From: Candidatus Cybelea sp.
GTDB taxonomy: Bacteria > Vulcanimicrobiota > Vulcanimicrobiia > Vulcanimicrobiales > Vulcanimicrobiaceae
DNA: 64,000 nt
Direction: 5' to 3'
NCBI GenBank assembly: GCA_036489315.1
Contig: DASXFZ010000060.1
Location: 1 to 64,000, forward strand
A model generated the notes under the pieces. It searched no databases. It was not told the origin of the DNA and was given only the letters and a program-made list of their open reading frames with translations. The position numbers were made by a program, and so were the translations under genes. Of this stretch, positions 45,735-54,071 are shown one piece after another; within the stretch, counting starts at the first letter, position 1; each line of letters begins with the position of its first letter.

Positions 45735-46271
45735 TTGACTCGCGTTCTAGCGGGACGCTCCACAATCATCTCAGCCTCGCATGGTAAAGCATCGAGCGTA
45801 CACCCGAAAGCCACGAGCTTCGCGGGCAACGCGGCGCATGGTACTGACTATTTCGGCGCATACATTGCATGGCAGATACTCGTCGTCGTTCTGTGGTCGT
45901 TAGTGTTTGCAGTTTGCCGGGCCAAGAATCGCTATGCGCCGACGTGGCTTATCGCGACGTTTTTCTTCGGGCCGATTCCGCTGGTCATTCTCGCGTTCAT
46001 GCCACGGCCCGAATACCGAGATGATGAACTCCACAAATGCCCATACTGCCTTTCCTCGATACCGCTTCGCGCCTCAGTTTGTCGCTTTTGTCAGAGAGAG
46101 ATTCCATCAGCCGCGATGACACCCGCCGCCGTAAGGGTAGAAGACCAGAGCGCGCCCGAAGCTCAAGGGAAGGCCACTTGCAAGTATTGCGGCGGTGCAG
46201 ACGCCGAGGTTCGCGGCCTCTACGGAAACTCGTATCACCGTGCCTGCCATGCTCAAGCTCTGGCATCATAA
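45735..46271 (+). CDS. Membrane protein with C-terminal zinc-ribbon motifs
   Basis: About 178 residues. Two hydrophobic segments ('YIAWQILVVVLWSLVFAVC', 'TWLIATFFFGPIPLVILAFM') are followed by two Cys-pair units, 'CPYCLSSIPLRASVCRFC' and 'CKYCGGADAEV' with a later 'YHRACH'. The latter look like metal-binding ribbons. The start is uncertain: the frame is open to 45621, and the TTG at 45735 is a guess that avoids overlapping the divergent nuclease gene. Confidence 0.6.
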   Translation: MTRVLAGRSTIISASHGKASSVHPKATSFAGNAAHGTDYFGAYIAWQILVVVLWSLVFAVCRAKNRYAPTWLIATFFFGPIPLVILAFMPRPEYRDDELHKCPYCLSSIPLRASVCRFCQREIPSAAMTPAAVRVEDQSAPEAQGKATCKYCGGADAEVRGLYGNSYHRACHAQALAS

Positions 46272-46473
46272 AGAAGTTACTTTCGTTTGGAACGAAGGGG
46301 TCTACTTGCCTGCAACTTGCTCACCCGCCGGGAGACCCCATGGTGCAGATGATAGAAGGCTTCTATAGCGTATCCCAAAATGGGGTACACTAGGACGGGG
46401 TGGAAGAGGTGGAGGGGGCGCGCTTTTGTGAGCGTCACGCCTGCGAAGCGTGTCTACTTTGAGGAGTTACGGA

Positions 46474-46983
46474 TTGACTAAGATTGCTGTTCTTGTCTCT
46501 TTCGGTTTGGTGCTGTCCTTAACGGCTCATGCCAAGGCTGCTTGCGACGGTACCGACAAGCTAGGTGTCGTCCTCACAAGTGCCACGGCGATAGCAAAAA
46601 TGCCAAGTGATACGCCTGCTCAGGTCCGCGAGCGTGAGCGAGTCTTGGGAAACACGTCCGCACTCTTGAATAAGGCGCAATACGACATCAACTTTTGCCT
46701 CAAGCTCGGAACTCTTACCGGCACCGACGCGAGCGATATAATAGGTCAGCAAGCGATTTGGCAAGCTGAAGTATTGCTGGGAGTTCTTGCTGCGCCGGAT
46801 GTCTTCGCCGTTAGCTCTTTCGTAGCTGACCCAACGTGCAAGAAGTACGCGCGAGACGTAGGCAGTTACATCCTTTCAAATGTTAGTTCAGATAATCGAA
46901 CTGGAGCTGACCCGCTTTCGCGGACGGTTTTTGATTGGACATCAGGCGGCTTGACTCCGCCGTTGTTGCCGTTGCAAGAATAA
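46474..46983 (+). CDS. Secreted hypothetical protein
   Basis: 169 residues from a TTG at 46474 with GAGGAG eight bases upstream; an ATG-free upstream extension to 46450 is less likely. Signal peptide 'VLVSFGLVLSLTAHAKA' followed by a helical domain with three Cys. No family recognised. The last 118 bases overlap the convergent tailspike-like gene. The 200 bases upstream (46272-46473) contain a small GTATCCC/GGGGTAC hairpin and no gene. Confidence 0.65.
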   Translation: MTKIAVLVSFGLVLSLTAHAKAACDGTDKLGVVLTSATAIAKMPSDTPAQVRERERVLGNTSALLNKAQYDINFCLKLGTLTGTDASDIIGQQAIWQAEVLLGVLAAPDVFAVSSFVADPTCKKYARDVGSYILSNVSSDNRTGADPLSRTVFDWTSGGLTPPLLPLQE

Positions 46984-48083
46984 TGGCCGCCGAGAACCTC
47001 GATACTCGTCCCGCCGTCTATTTGAAGGCCGGGGCCAGGCCATTGGCACGAAAAGCAATCAACAAACCGCACCGTGTCAATGATGTTATAATCGTCTACG
47101 GGACCCACCACGATACCTGCGGGATTGTCGTCTCCAACGTTGCTTCCCGGCCCGAACTCACACTGGGCAAACCAAACTTGCGTGACATACACCGTCTTCG
47201 TATCAGAAGCGCCGCCGTTTGGGATGATTTGCAGCGCAACCTCTGAGGAGAAGCAGCTTACATTTCCGAAGTACAACTTTCGAACGCCGTCCGTGTTGTT
47301 GTTGGGCTCGATTTTGATTGAGTTCGTCCAGCCTTCGAGACGGGTGTTGACCATGCGAAGATGCTCCGCGCCGTATATCTCTATCCCAGTCCCGCCGGTT
47401 TTATAGCATCCGAAAGTGGTTCCCGCAACGTACGTTTCAATAGCCGAATGCTTTTCATCAGGGTCACCAAGGCGCAGTCCGACTCCACCGCTGACCTGTT
47501 CAACGCGGATGTCGGAATCAATGATGCTGCAGTGCAAGCTTTGTACAAAGTGAACCGCCGCATCAGGAACCTCATCCAAGGTTACGCGCAAAAGGCGGAC
47601 GTTGCCGTGTGCTGCGACGACGCCTCGCCCGCCTCCCGCGCCTTCCGCATTCACGAAAGAAATCATCAGGTCCTGAAAGACGACTCCGGCGATATTGTCG
47701 TTACCTGGAGCACCCATTGCATCGGAATGATTGTTAACGAGGAAAAAGTCCTGGGCGCTATCAGTCATCTGCAAAATAGGGTTTCCGCGGTCCTGAGCGC
47801 CGGTGCCGCGAAGGATGATATTGGCGGGATAGAAATGCGCGCCGACCGGCCCGATGCTTATCGTTGAACTGAAAGCATAAGTCGAGCCACCAGAGGGGTC
47901 GCCGGTCGATGGGAACTCCAAGGTACCTCCTTGCCCTTTCGTTATACCTGAGGGGTTCAGAAGGGACTCTATCATGGCCTGTAGATTGGCGCTATTGTCG
48001 GTGCTGCCGTCCGGGACCAAGGCGTTTCCTGCACCCCACACAGTGGTGTCTGTTACATTGAAGAGGCCGTTCAAAACTGACAT
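46866..48083 (-). CDS. Right-handed beta-helix (tailspike / pectate-lyase-fold) protein
   Basis: 405 residues, ATG with AAAGGA upstream. The N-terminus 'FNVTDTTVWGAGNALVPDGS' with 'DNSANLQAMIESLL' is the opening of the pectate-lyase superfamily in phage tailspikes. Short parallel-helix rungs follow ('IILRGTG', 'GVVFQDLMISF', 'VRLLRVTLDEV', 'LRMVNTRLEGW', 'VRFVDCFSCQW'). It ends without a distinct C-terminal domain and overlaps a convergent gene by 118 bases, so it may have been cut short. No signal peptide; probably a receptor-binding or glycan-cleaving tail protein. Confidence 0.8.
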   Translation of the reverse strand: MSVLNGLFNVTDTTVWGAGNALVPDGSTDNSANLQAMIESLLNPSGITKGQGGTLEFPSTGDPSGGSTYAFSSTISIGPVGAHFYPANIILRGTGAQDRGNPILQMTDSAQDFFLVNNHSDAMGAPGNDNIAGVVFQDLMISFVNAEGAGGGRGVVAAHGNVRLLRVTLDEVPDAAVHFVQSLHCSIIDSDIRVEQVSGGVGLRLGDPDEKHSAIETYVAGTTFGCYKTGGTGIEIYGAEHLRMVNTRLEGWTNSIKIEPNNNTDGVRKLYFGNVSCFSSEVALQIIPNGGASDTKTVYVTQVWFAQCEFGPGSNVGDDNPAGIVVGPVDDYNIIDTVRFVDCFSCQWPGPGLQIDGGTSIEVLGGHYSCNGNNGGVKPPDVQSKTVRESGSAPVRLSELTFERM

Positions 48084-48146
48084 TGCTTTCTTATCCTTTC
48101 CGTGTTCTAGAGTTTTAAATGAAGATGAGGAAAGTCCAAGCGCGGG

Positions 48147-49109
48147 TTAGGACGCTGCGCGACTTACAGCAACGGCACGAGCACCGCCACTTCCTGAAAG
48201 TGTAAACGTCGGCGCGCCGCCTTCAGGGTATCTGTAATAGAGCACGTTGCTTTGAGTAGTGCTCAGAAGATTTGGAACGATAACGGTCTTGCCGTCAATA
48301 ACGTACTGAAGCACGATGTACGCTGGTGCGCCAAGAGGTGTCGCGCCCACCTTGTGGGCTTTTGTTCCGCTAATCTGAAACTGATAGATATTGACCTTTT
48401 TAGTATTAGAAATCGCCGTTAAAAGCCCATCATTCCATTGAAGGCCGCCCTCAACGTAAATAGACGCATCGGCTTTCACGTTTACAAAGTGCGAGGAGCC
48501 ACTCCGCAACTCGGAAAGCTGCTGCTGTTGGGCCGTTCCAGGCTTTATGCCGAGAAAGAAGAGGTCCCCTTTGTCGTCGTACGTAACAAGTGTCCCGTAT
48601 TGCATGCGTTTATCGCGGAAGGTTATCGGTTTGCCTTTCGCCGCTCTGTAGATTTCAAGATAGCTTGCGGAGCCGCAGATTGCTAAGTCTCCTGTTGTCG
48701 GACTGATGGCACAGGATAGAGGAATCGCATCTGCTGGAAAAAGGGCGATTCGCTTGGTCCGTCCGTGACCATATTCATTAGCTCCCCGAGGTTTGAAGCT
48801 TGTAATAAAAACATTGCCTTTGCTATCGACGCACTCACCGGCAGCCGAAGTGAAGCCCTTGAGGTCGCCAACCTGCTTTCCACCAGGATAAGTAAAGACG
48901 AGTACGTCCGAATACGCCGAAACGTATAGCAGATTCTGGCTTTTTGCTTCTGGCACCATCCATGAGCCAGTGCGGCCGTCCACTTGCGCTCGCTGAGGGA
49001 CCGCGCTATTCGCACTGGGTGCATTACTCGGCGCAAAAGAGCCGCAACCTGAAAGAAACACAGCAATAGCGATGGCGTAGGTAGCCTGACGCCAGAATCG
49101 TCCGTTCAT
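48147..49109 (-). CDS. Beta-propeller lipoprotein of the host family, inside the mobile region
   Basis: 320 residues from the ATG at 49109 with GGAAGG upstream; an upstream start at 49169 is weaker. Lipobox Cys near residue 22 (VFLSGC). Blade phrases match the chromosomal family: 'LLYVSAYSDVLVFTYPGG', 'DSKGNVFITSFK', 'SPTTGDLAICG', 'YDDKGDLFFLG' and 'LYYRYPEGG'. Its presence 5.6 kb into the element suggests capture from the host lineage. It lies 64 bases from the tailspike-like gene on the same strand. Confidence 0.85.
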   Translation of the reverse strand: MNGRFWRQATYAIAIAVFLSGCGSFAPSNAPSANSAVPQRAQVDGRTGSWMVPEAKSQNLLYVSAYSDVLVFTYPGGKQVGDLKGFTSAAGECVDSKGNVFITSFKPRGANEYGHGRTKRIALFPADAIPLSCAISPTTGDLAICGSASYLEIYRAAKGKPITFRDKRMQYGTLVTYDDKGDLFFLGIKPGTAQQQQLSELRSGSSHFVNVKADASIYVEGGLQWNDGLLTAISNTKKVNIYQFQISGTKAHKVGATPLGAPAYIVLQYVIDGKTVIVPNLLSTTQSNVLYYRYPEGGAPTFTLSGSGGARAVAVSRAAS

Positions 49110-49395
49110 CGTTAGCCTTCCATAAGTCTCGTGTCGCTCGGTTTTTCCGCTTGGGGTTTCGCGCACCAAACAGGTGGCTCCGCTCGCTCAACTAACGCGA
49201 TTTGGCTAGAAAACGTGGCGGGCTGACTACGAAAAACTAAGCTAGGTTAACCTTTATGGGTTGACATTTGCTGATGTATCCAAGTTTGACGAGGAGGCCA
49301 ACTTGTGGCGAGAGGTGGCCTCGGATAATCGAACAGCCGTCTAAGTGATGACTTCGCTCCATCGAAGGCGAAACAGCCTTCAGAAGGAGCATCTC

Positions 49396-49617
49396 GTGAC
49401 ACGACAGGAGCATCTCGTGACACGACGTTCTCGCCGGAACCACTCCCCGGCCTTCAAGGCAAAAGTGGCGCTGCTCGCCGTACACGGCGAGCTCACGATG
49501 GCCGAGCTCTCCAAGAAGTTCGACATCCACGCTAACCTCATCACGTAATGGAAGACCCAACTGCTCCAAAACGCCGTGACGGCGTTCGACGGCAGCAGCG
49601 TCAAGGCCGAAGAGGGC
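49396..49617 (+). pseudogene. IS3-type transposase OrfA remnant
   Basis: From the GTG at 49396 or 49417 the translation 'TRRSRRNHSPAFKAKVALLA' and 'AELSKKFDIHANLIT' is the N-terminal helix-turn-helix of IS3-family OrfA. A TAA at 49546 then replaces the usual Gln codon before 'WKTQLLQNAV', and similarity ends near 49617 against the neighbouring gene. The 21 bases holding the start codon (AGGAGCATCTCGTGACACGAC plus flank) are duplicated in tandem at 49385-49426. No OrfB or clear terminal repeats remain. The stretch 49110-49395 has no gene. Confidence 0.7.
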
Positions 49618-49626
49618 CGGGAACTC

Positions 49627-50157
49627 CTATTTCTTGGTTCGGGAAGACGTGCGCGCTATCCAGCCTTCGCAGAGGGTCTTGAGCCGAGTCAGCCGCTCAA
49701 GCGAATCAGGCGTAACTGCTTGTATTACGTCATTGAGCTTTGGCATCGCCTCGCACAGCGACAGCAGTTGCGGCGAAAACCTATTGGCGAACATTCGCTT
49801 ATCTAGGACATCTTCGGAGTAAAGTTGCTCGGCATGCATGTAGAAGTTCAAGATGGTAGGAAAGCATTCGACCAAGGCACGGTACTGTTTACGCCGGTTT
49901 TCATCGGCGAGGTTGTCTTGACGCTGTTTGTTGTAAAACTCTTTGAGGACGCGAGCCTCCGCAGGGCGGTCGGCATATAGCAATATTTGGCAGAAGGCAT
50001 TGTAAGGCGTAATCGCTACATCACTATTCAGTTGTAAGGGAAGCTGAAAGTATTGAGTGATTAAATCAATGGTTTGAGCTTTTTGAAAGTTCGACGCTTG
50101 ATTTTGGAGGATAGCCTGCGTGGTTCTAACAGAGGCGGAAGTGTACCACGCCAGCAA
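49627..50157 (-). CDS. Hypothetical protein, probable N-terminal membrane anchor
   Basis: 176 residues from the annotated start, but the frame is open upstream to about 50220 and codes a convincing hydrophobic helix ('FASLFSAFASLLVAGGTLLL') with no ATG, GTG or TTG before it. Either a rare start such as CTG is used or the 5' end has been lost. The soluble part is helical ('TQYFQLPLQLNSDVAITPYN'). No family recognised. The interval to 50389 holds nothing else. Confidence 0.6.
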   Translation of the reverse strand: MLAWYTSASVRTTQAILQNQASNFQKAQTIDLITQYFQLPLQLNSDVAITPYNAFCQILLYADRPAEARVLKEFYNKQRQDNLADENRRKQYRALVECFPTILNFYMHAEQLYSEDVLDKRMFANRFSPQLLSLCEAMPKLNDVIQAVTPDSLERLTRLKTLCEGWIARTSSRTKK

Positions 50158-50389
50158 AAGAGTCCCGCCCGCAACAAGAAGACTTGCAAACGCAGAAAAG
50201 AGAGACGCGAACGCGAGTATGTCAAGGCCTCTTAGCAGACTTTATGCAAACACCGCACCACACGCGCCGCAGGTGATGAAGGCAACTGGGTAGAGCCATG
50301 CAACCCAGCGACTTAAGTTCTGCACGGTAGCAACCGCTGGGGGTCTCGGCGCGCACGCTCTGTTGGCCGTTCAGACGGCAGCGTCAACG

Positions 50390-50743
50390 TTAAACCCCTT
50401 GCTCTACTGGCTCGGCAGCGTCAATCTCACTCGTCTTCCAGTTTGGATGAAATCGAAAAGCCGTCGGAAAGAGATGCGACACGACGCGCAGCACGGGAGG
50501 CGCAATCGTCTGCCGCTTACAGTATCGACAGGTATAGGAGTCGCGAGCAAAGACCGCCACGCGCCGCTTCATAGACCAGGCCATCCGGGTCGAAGGCTCC
50601 AGAGCCCCAGGATTAGCCAGAAGCTCGACTAGCTCACTCAACTCCGAAGAATCGCCCGCCGCGATAGCCTTAGCTAAAGCCCCGAAGCGGGACGTATACG
50701 CATCATCGAATGGGGCAAAGGAAGGGCCGTCCGAATCGCTCAC
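50390..50743 (-). pseudogene. HNH endonuclease, truncated after the first Cys pair
   Basis: 117 residues from a GTG. 'RRVAVFARDSYTCRYCKRQT' followed by 'PPVLRVVSHLFPTAFRFHPN' and 'WKTSE' is the first half of a common HNH family. The catalytic His-containing half that should follow is missing; the protein ends 'IDAAEPVEQGV' instead. The upstream sequence 50744-50949 holds only the leader of the next gene. Likely a non-functional remnant of a mobile HNH gene. Confidence 0.7.
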
Positions 50744-50949
50744 GCAAGGACTCCGCCTGCTCTAAAGGCCGTCAACACGGAACAAACCCAAAGCTCGCAT
50801 AGATGCAGCATTCGACTAGCTAGGTTTAGATGGAGCGACCGAACGGCCTCCAGGTCGGGGGACCATCCTCGCGAGTCGCTGAGCAGAAGGAAATGGCACC
50901 TTACTCACAATAGAGTCGGGTCCGACTTCAACGGGCCGGGAGGAGTAAA

Positions 50950-51291
50950 ATGAGTCAACCGCTCGTCATCCGTTTCGAAGAGCCAGAATGGGACATCGCG
51001 TCGGCCGCCGAGTTTGAGCGCCTGCTCGCCCCCGCCCTGAACTGTCCCACCGTCATCATCGACCTCAGCGCCGTGACCTATATAGACTCGACGTGCCTCT
51101 CGAAGCTCGCCAAGCTGTACGCAGACAGAGTCGTCAACACGGGCTATCCGCCGAGCCATCTCGTAATCAACACATATGCAGTAACGCGACTTTTCAGTAT
51201 CGCAAAGTTCGAGCGCCTGTGGCCGATTCACAAGACTATAGACGAGGCCCTCGCAGCCCTGGGAGCAGAAGCAACTCATCCCAGGACGTAG
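50950..51291 (+). CDS. STAS-domain protein (anti-sigma factor antagonist-like)
   Basis: 113 residues with GGGAGGAG before the ATG. The STAS fold is visible: 'PEWDIASAAEFERLLAPAL', the strand 'TVIIDLSAVTYIDSTCLSKL' with the Ser of the phosphorylation loop (DST), and 'ITRLF'-like helix ending 'FERLWPIHKTIDEAL'. In the SpoIIAA family this Ser is phosphorylated by an anti-sigma kinase; no kinase is in the window. A paralog is at 53443. Confidence 0.82.
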   Translation: MSQPLVIRFEEPEWDIASAAEFERLLAPALNCPTVIIDLSAVTYIDSTCLSKLAKLYADRVVNTGYPPSHLVINTYAVTRLFSIAKFERLWPIHKTIDEALAALGAEATHPRT

Positions 51292-51706
51292 CCTTACCGG
51301 GCACAAGCCTACTGGCAAAAAGGGTGTATCAAAAGGGTCCCGATTTCCGACTCCGAGTCTTATTTCGTTGCAGTCTATAGCAACGCAATGCGATTTGAAG
51401 CCACGTCGGCGGCTGAAAGACCTGAAGAAGGAGTGCGCGATTGCGACGATGCGAGACTTTCCCAGGCCGCTCATTCACGCGCGCATTTCTGACGGAATCC
51501 GGGCGTTCTAAGCGACGGTAGCCGGTCCCGAGTACCAGAACACTCCGGCCAGTGCTGGAACGCAGCCACAGTACCGTAAAACAGGTGCCAAAGGCAAAGA
51601 AGAAGGCTCCGGTCTTTTCACCAGAGTCCTTGCTCCAAAATCACGCCGCCTAGGCCTCCGAATACCTCTCCCAGTGTCTGAGTCGAGAGACACTTCTAAG
51701 GCGCAG
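51292..51706. other. Interval with no supported gene
   Basis: No convincing gene. A short frame ending at 51510 reads 'RRLKDLKKECAIATMRDFPR', protein-like but lacking a start, so perhaps the tail of a lost gene. Confidence 0.4.
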
Positions 51707-52081
51707 CTACGCGGCCTCTCGACGTATGGCAGCCGCCTCGAACTCCGACATGGCCGGTAAAGCGTGAGCGATGATGTCGTCAAGGTCTTCTATAGTGAAG
51801 GTCATCGGATGCTGCGCTCTCAATAGGATTCCGATTTCCTGTTCGACTCCTGCGAGACAGGCCGCCTCCAAAAGGTTCGGAGTGTGCCCTGCGGCTTTGC
51901 ATTCCAGTAGCACAGCTACGACTCGTCCGAGGACTCTGGCTTGCTGTAGAAAATCTACGACCTCTGCGCCTAGTTCGGCTCGAATATCGTCGAGCATTAC
52001 GGAAACTACTTCGGGCGGATTCTCAAGAACTAACAGAGGAAAATATTCTGCCTCCGAATCGACAGTCTCAAAATCGCTCAA
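51707..52081 (-). CDS. Hypothetical acidic protein
   Basis: 124 residues from a TTG start preceded by AAGGAGA at six bases. Helical and acidic ('MSDFETVDSEAEYFPLLVLE', 'VVSVMLDDIRAELGAEVVDF'), no domain known. The ribosome binding site lies next to one arm of the inverted repeat that flanks the recombinase gene. Confidence 0.6.
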   Translation of the reverse strand: MSDFETVDSEAEYFPLLVLENPPEVVSVMLDDIRAELGAEVVDFLQQARVLGRVVAVLLECKAAGHTPNLLEAACLAGVEQEIGILLRAQHPMTFTIEDLDDIIAHALPAMSEFEAAAIRREAA

Positions 52082-52087
52082 GGTGTC

Positions 52088-52105
52088 TCCTTATATGAAG
52101 TGTCG
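52088..52105 (+). repeat. Left arm of an inverted repeat around the recombinase gene
   Basis: TCCTTATATGAAGTGTCG on the plus strand; the minus strand carries the right arm at 53013-53030 with one mismatch (17 of 18). Read inward the arm contains ATGAAGTGTCG, the first codons of the recombinase gene at the other arm. Read outward it is close to the ribosome binding site of the gene at 51707. Confidence 0.75.
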
Positions 52106-52321
52106 CCTCGTCTCAATAGACGTGCGCCGGTGGGTATTTCCGAGCATGTTAGCATGCATTCGTTAGCTTGAAAACCTCAAATAAAATAATGGCTATAGGC
52201 TGCGGCAGGGTGCTAACAGACTACAGGCAGGTTTCGTGCTCAAACGCCAAACTAAGCGACGATTATTAGAAAATACTCTCGGGACTCCAAAGGGCCTGGC
52301 AGGGCTAAAAATCCCCGACAG

Positions 52322-53023
52322 TTACTCCAGCCCGAGCCGCTCGAAAACACGGGTGACCTGGACGGCTGTCCACTGCCTACCGTTGAGCGTTTGATGACCT
52401 TCGTCGTTAAGCGCGCGAGCGATTGCACGAAGTGACAGGTTACGACGCGCGAGAGCTTTGACGCGCGGATAGACTTCCTCGGCGTAGGCTTCGTCGGCGC
52501 GCTTGGCATGCATGGCTGCAGCGGCCTTCCCGCCCATCAGGCGCGCTTTGTAGGTCAAGTTCCGGCACTGCGGCAAGCTTGCACCGAGACGGCCGCCACG
52601 GGCCTTGTATGCCGCAAGGGCGGCCCTAGTACGCGCAGAGATGGCCTCGGCCTCGTGTTCTGCTACAGCGGCTAAGATTTGGATGGTCAGCCGGTTCGCG
52701 GTTGGATTGTCGCAAGCTACGAACTCGACACCGGACTTCATAAGCTCGGCGGTGACGTAGACACTGCGCGTCAGGCGGTCGAGCTTGGCGATGACGAGTG
52801 TGGCCTTCGTCCGCTTCGCATGCCGGATGGCCTTCCGTAGCTCAGGGCGGTTGTCGAGGTCGTCGCGATGGCTGGACTCGACCTCAGTGTATTCACCGAT
52901 TAGTTCACAGCCTGTGGACTGGACGTGCTGCTTGACTGCGGCCTCCTGACCCTCAAGACCGAGACGAGAACGACCTTGTCTCTCCGTCGAACAGCGGTAG
53001 TATGCGACCAATCGACACTTCAT
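52322..53023 (-). CDS. Serine recombinase (resolvase/invertase family)
   Basis: 233 residues from the ATG at 53023, which begins directly with the catalytic domain: 'AYYRCSTERQGRSRLGLEGQ' with the nucleophile Ser in RCST near residue 11, 'IAKLDRLTRSV' and 'EHEAEAISARTRAAL'. The C-terminal part has a short helix-turn-helix ('SLRAIARALNDEGHQTLNGR', 'WTAVQVTRVFERLGLE'). This size is that of resolvases and invertases, not large phage integrases. The start codon lies inside the right arm of an inverted repeat. Confidence 0.92.
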   Translation of the reverse strand: MKCRLVAYYRCSTERQGRSRLGLEGQEAAVKQHVQSTGCELIGEYTEVESSHRDDLDNRPELRKAIRHAKRTKATLVIAKLDRLTRSVYVTAELMKSGVEFVACDNPTANRLTIQILAAVAEHEAEAISARTRAALAAYKARGGRLGASLPQCRNLTYKARLMGGKAAAAMHAKRADEAYAEEVYPRVKALARRNLSLRAIARALNDEGHQTLNGRQWTAVQVTRVFERLGLE

Positions 53024-53030
53024 AGAAGGA
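53013..53030 (-). repeat. Right arm of an inverted repeat around the recombinase gene
   Basis: TCCTTCTATGAAGTGTCG on the minus strand, the partner of 52088-52105. It covers the recombinase start codon. The pair encloses about 940 bases holding only the recombinase gene. Confidence 0.75.
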
Positions 53031-53137
53031 CTGTAACAAATCATAGACGTTCGGTCAAGGTTTGTTTCGGCACTGAAACCGGCTAAATCCAGTCTAAAGT
53101 CCCGCGCCACCTACTTGTGTCGCGAGTCGAGAGCTAG

Positions 53138-53238
53138 ACCGGGGGATGGGATGCAACAGCAAAGGAATCCGGCTCGCCGACGCGCCAGCACACACCCACC
53201 ATCACGTCTCATTTCTAGATTCGATACCGGGGGATGGG
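53138..53238. repeat. Direct repeat ACCGGGGGATGGG, two copies
   Basis: Copies at 53138-53150 and 53226-53238, 88 bases apart, in the otherwise gene-free interval 53031-53442 upstream of the recombinase. The position next to a recombinase makes a binding-site role conceivable. Nothing else was recognised in the interval. Confidence 0.4.
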
Positions 53239-53442
53239 TCCCTAATAGAAATGCCTCGGCAATCCGTGATTCTCGATTCTCGAAAATATAGGCGGCGTTT
53301 TTGCGGGTAAGCCGTTGCCGCCCACCGAAGTAATAAACCTCCGCCCTCTACGCTGTCCCCGATAGCGCTGCCTAGGGATTTAGTCTGGAGTTCAAAGCCT
53401 CGTAACATCTACGAGCATCGTAACCCAGTTCGAAAGGCCCTT

Positions 53443-53793
53443 ATGGCAGACCTCGACCCCGTAGTCGTCACATTTGTGCGGAGTGAATGGGACCTTAGTT
53501 CGCGCGATGAGTTGGCGAAGCTTCTAGAACCTGCGCTGACCCACCAGAACGTCGTACTTGATATGACGGGAGTAACTTACACTGACTCTACTGTTTTGGG
53601 TGCACTCGTTAACGTGCAGCAGGAAAGAATGCGCCATGAACTCGGGTACTCACGCATCGTCCCTTCACGTCAGATGCGCCGCCTTTTGAACCTATCCGGC
53701 TTGGGCGCAATATGGCCACTGCACGAAAGCGTTGATGCTGCTCGTTCCGAGGCTCAAGTGGCGGCAGCACCCTCGGAAGAGTTTCAAAGGTGA
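53443..53793 (+). CDS. STAS-domain protein (anti-sigma factor antagonist-like)
   Basis: 116 residues. 'VRSEWDLSSRDELAKLLEPA', 'NVVLDMTGVTYTDSTVLGAL' with the phosphoacceptor Ser/Thr in DST, and 'LLNLSGLGAIWPLHESVDAA' parallel the STAS protein at 50950 over the full length. The next gene starts in its stop codon (GTGA), so they are coupled. It may act in a partner-switching pathway whose kinase is elsewhere. Confidence 0.82.
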   Translation: MADLDPVVVTFVRSEWDLSSRDELAKLLEPALTHQNVVLDMTGVTYTDSTVLGALVNVQQERMRHELGYSRIVPSRQMRRLLNLSGLGAIWPLHESVDAARSEAQVAAAPSEEFQR

Positions 53794-54071
53794 CCGCTCA
53801 GACACTGACGGAAGCTGACCGTCTTTCGAGTTCCATTCGGCGAGCCGCTGATTCGTACGCTAATCGTCCTGCGATGCTCAGCGTACGAGAAGCAAAGCTC
53901 CGCGTTCAATGCATCTGTACCTCCGAAAAACTTGAACGGAAGTCCGACGAAGACTTAGAATCGCTTGCGCATGAAATGGTGCAGCTTACCCTCGACGGCA
54001 AGATGCGCGGGGGCAGAATAAAACGATTGCAGAAACTATCCGACTCATCTTCCGCGACTTTCCGGCCGTGA
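53790..54071 (+). CDS. Hypothetical protein coupled to the STAS gene
   Basis: 93 residues from a GTG overlapping the STAS stop by four bases. Helical, charged ('AADSYANRPAMLSVREAKLR', 'LESLAHEMVQLTLDG'); no domain known. The coupling suggests a partner of the STAS protein. Confidence 0.6.
   Translation: MTAQTLTEADRLSSSIRRAADSYANRPAMLSVREAKLRVQCICTSEKLERKSDEDLESLAHEMVQLTLDGKMRGGRIKRLQKLSDSSSATFRP

Noticed and set aside
49396-49617. Complete insertion sequence
   Set aside because: Only part of OrfA remains, with an internal stop; no OrfB and no clear terminal inverted repeats.
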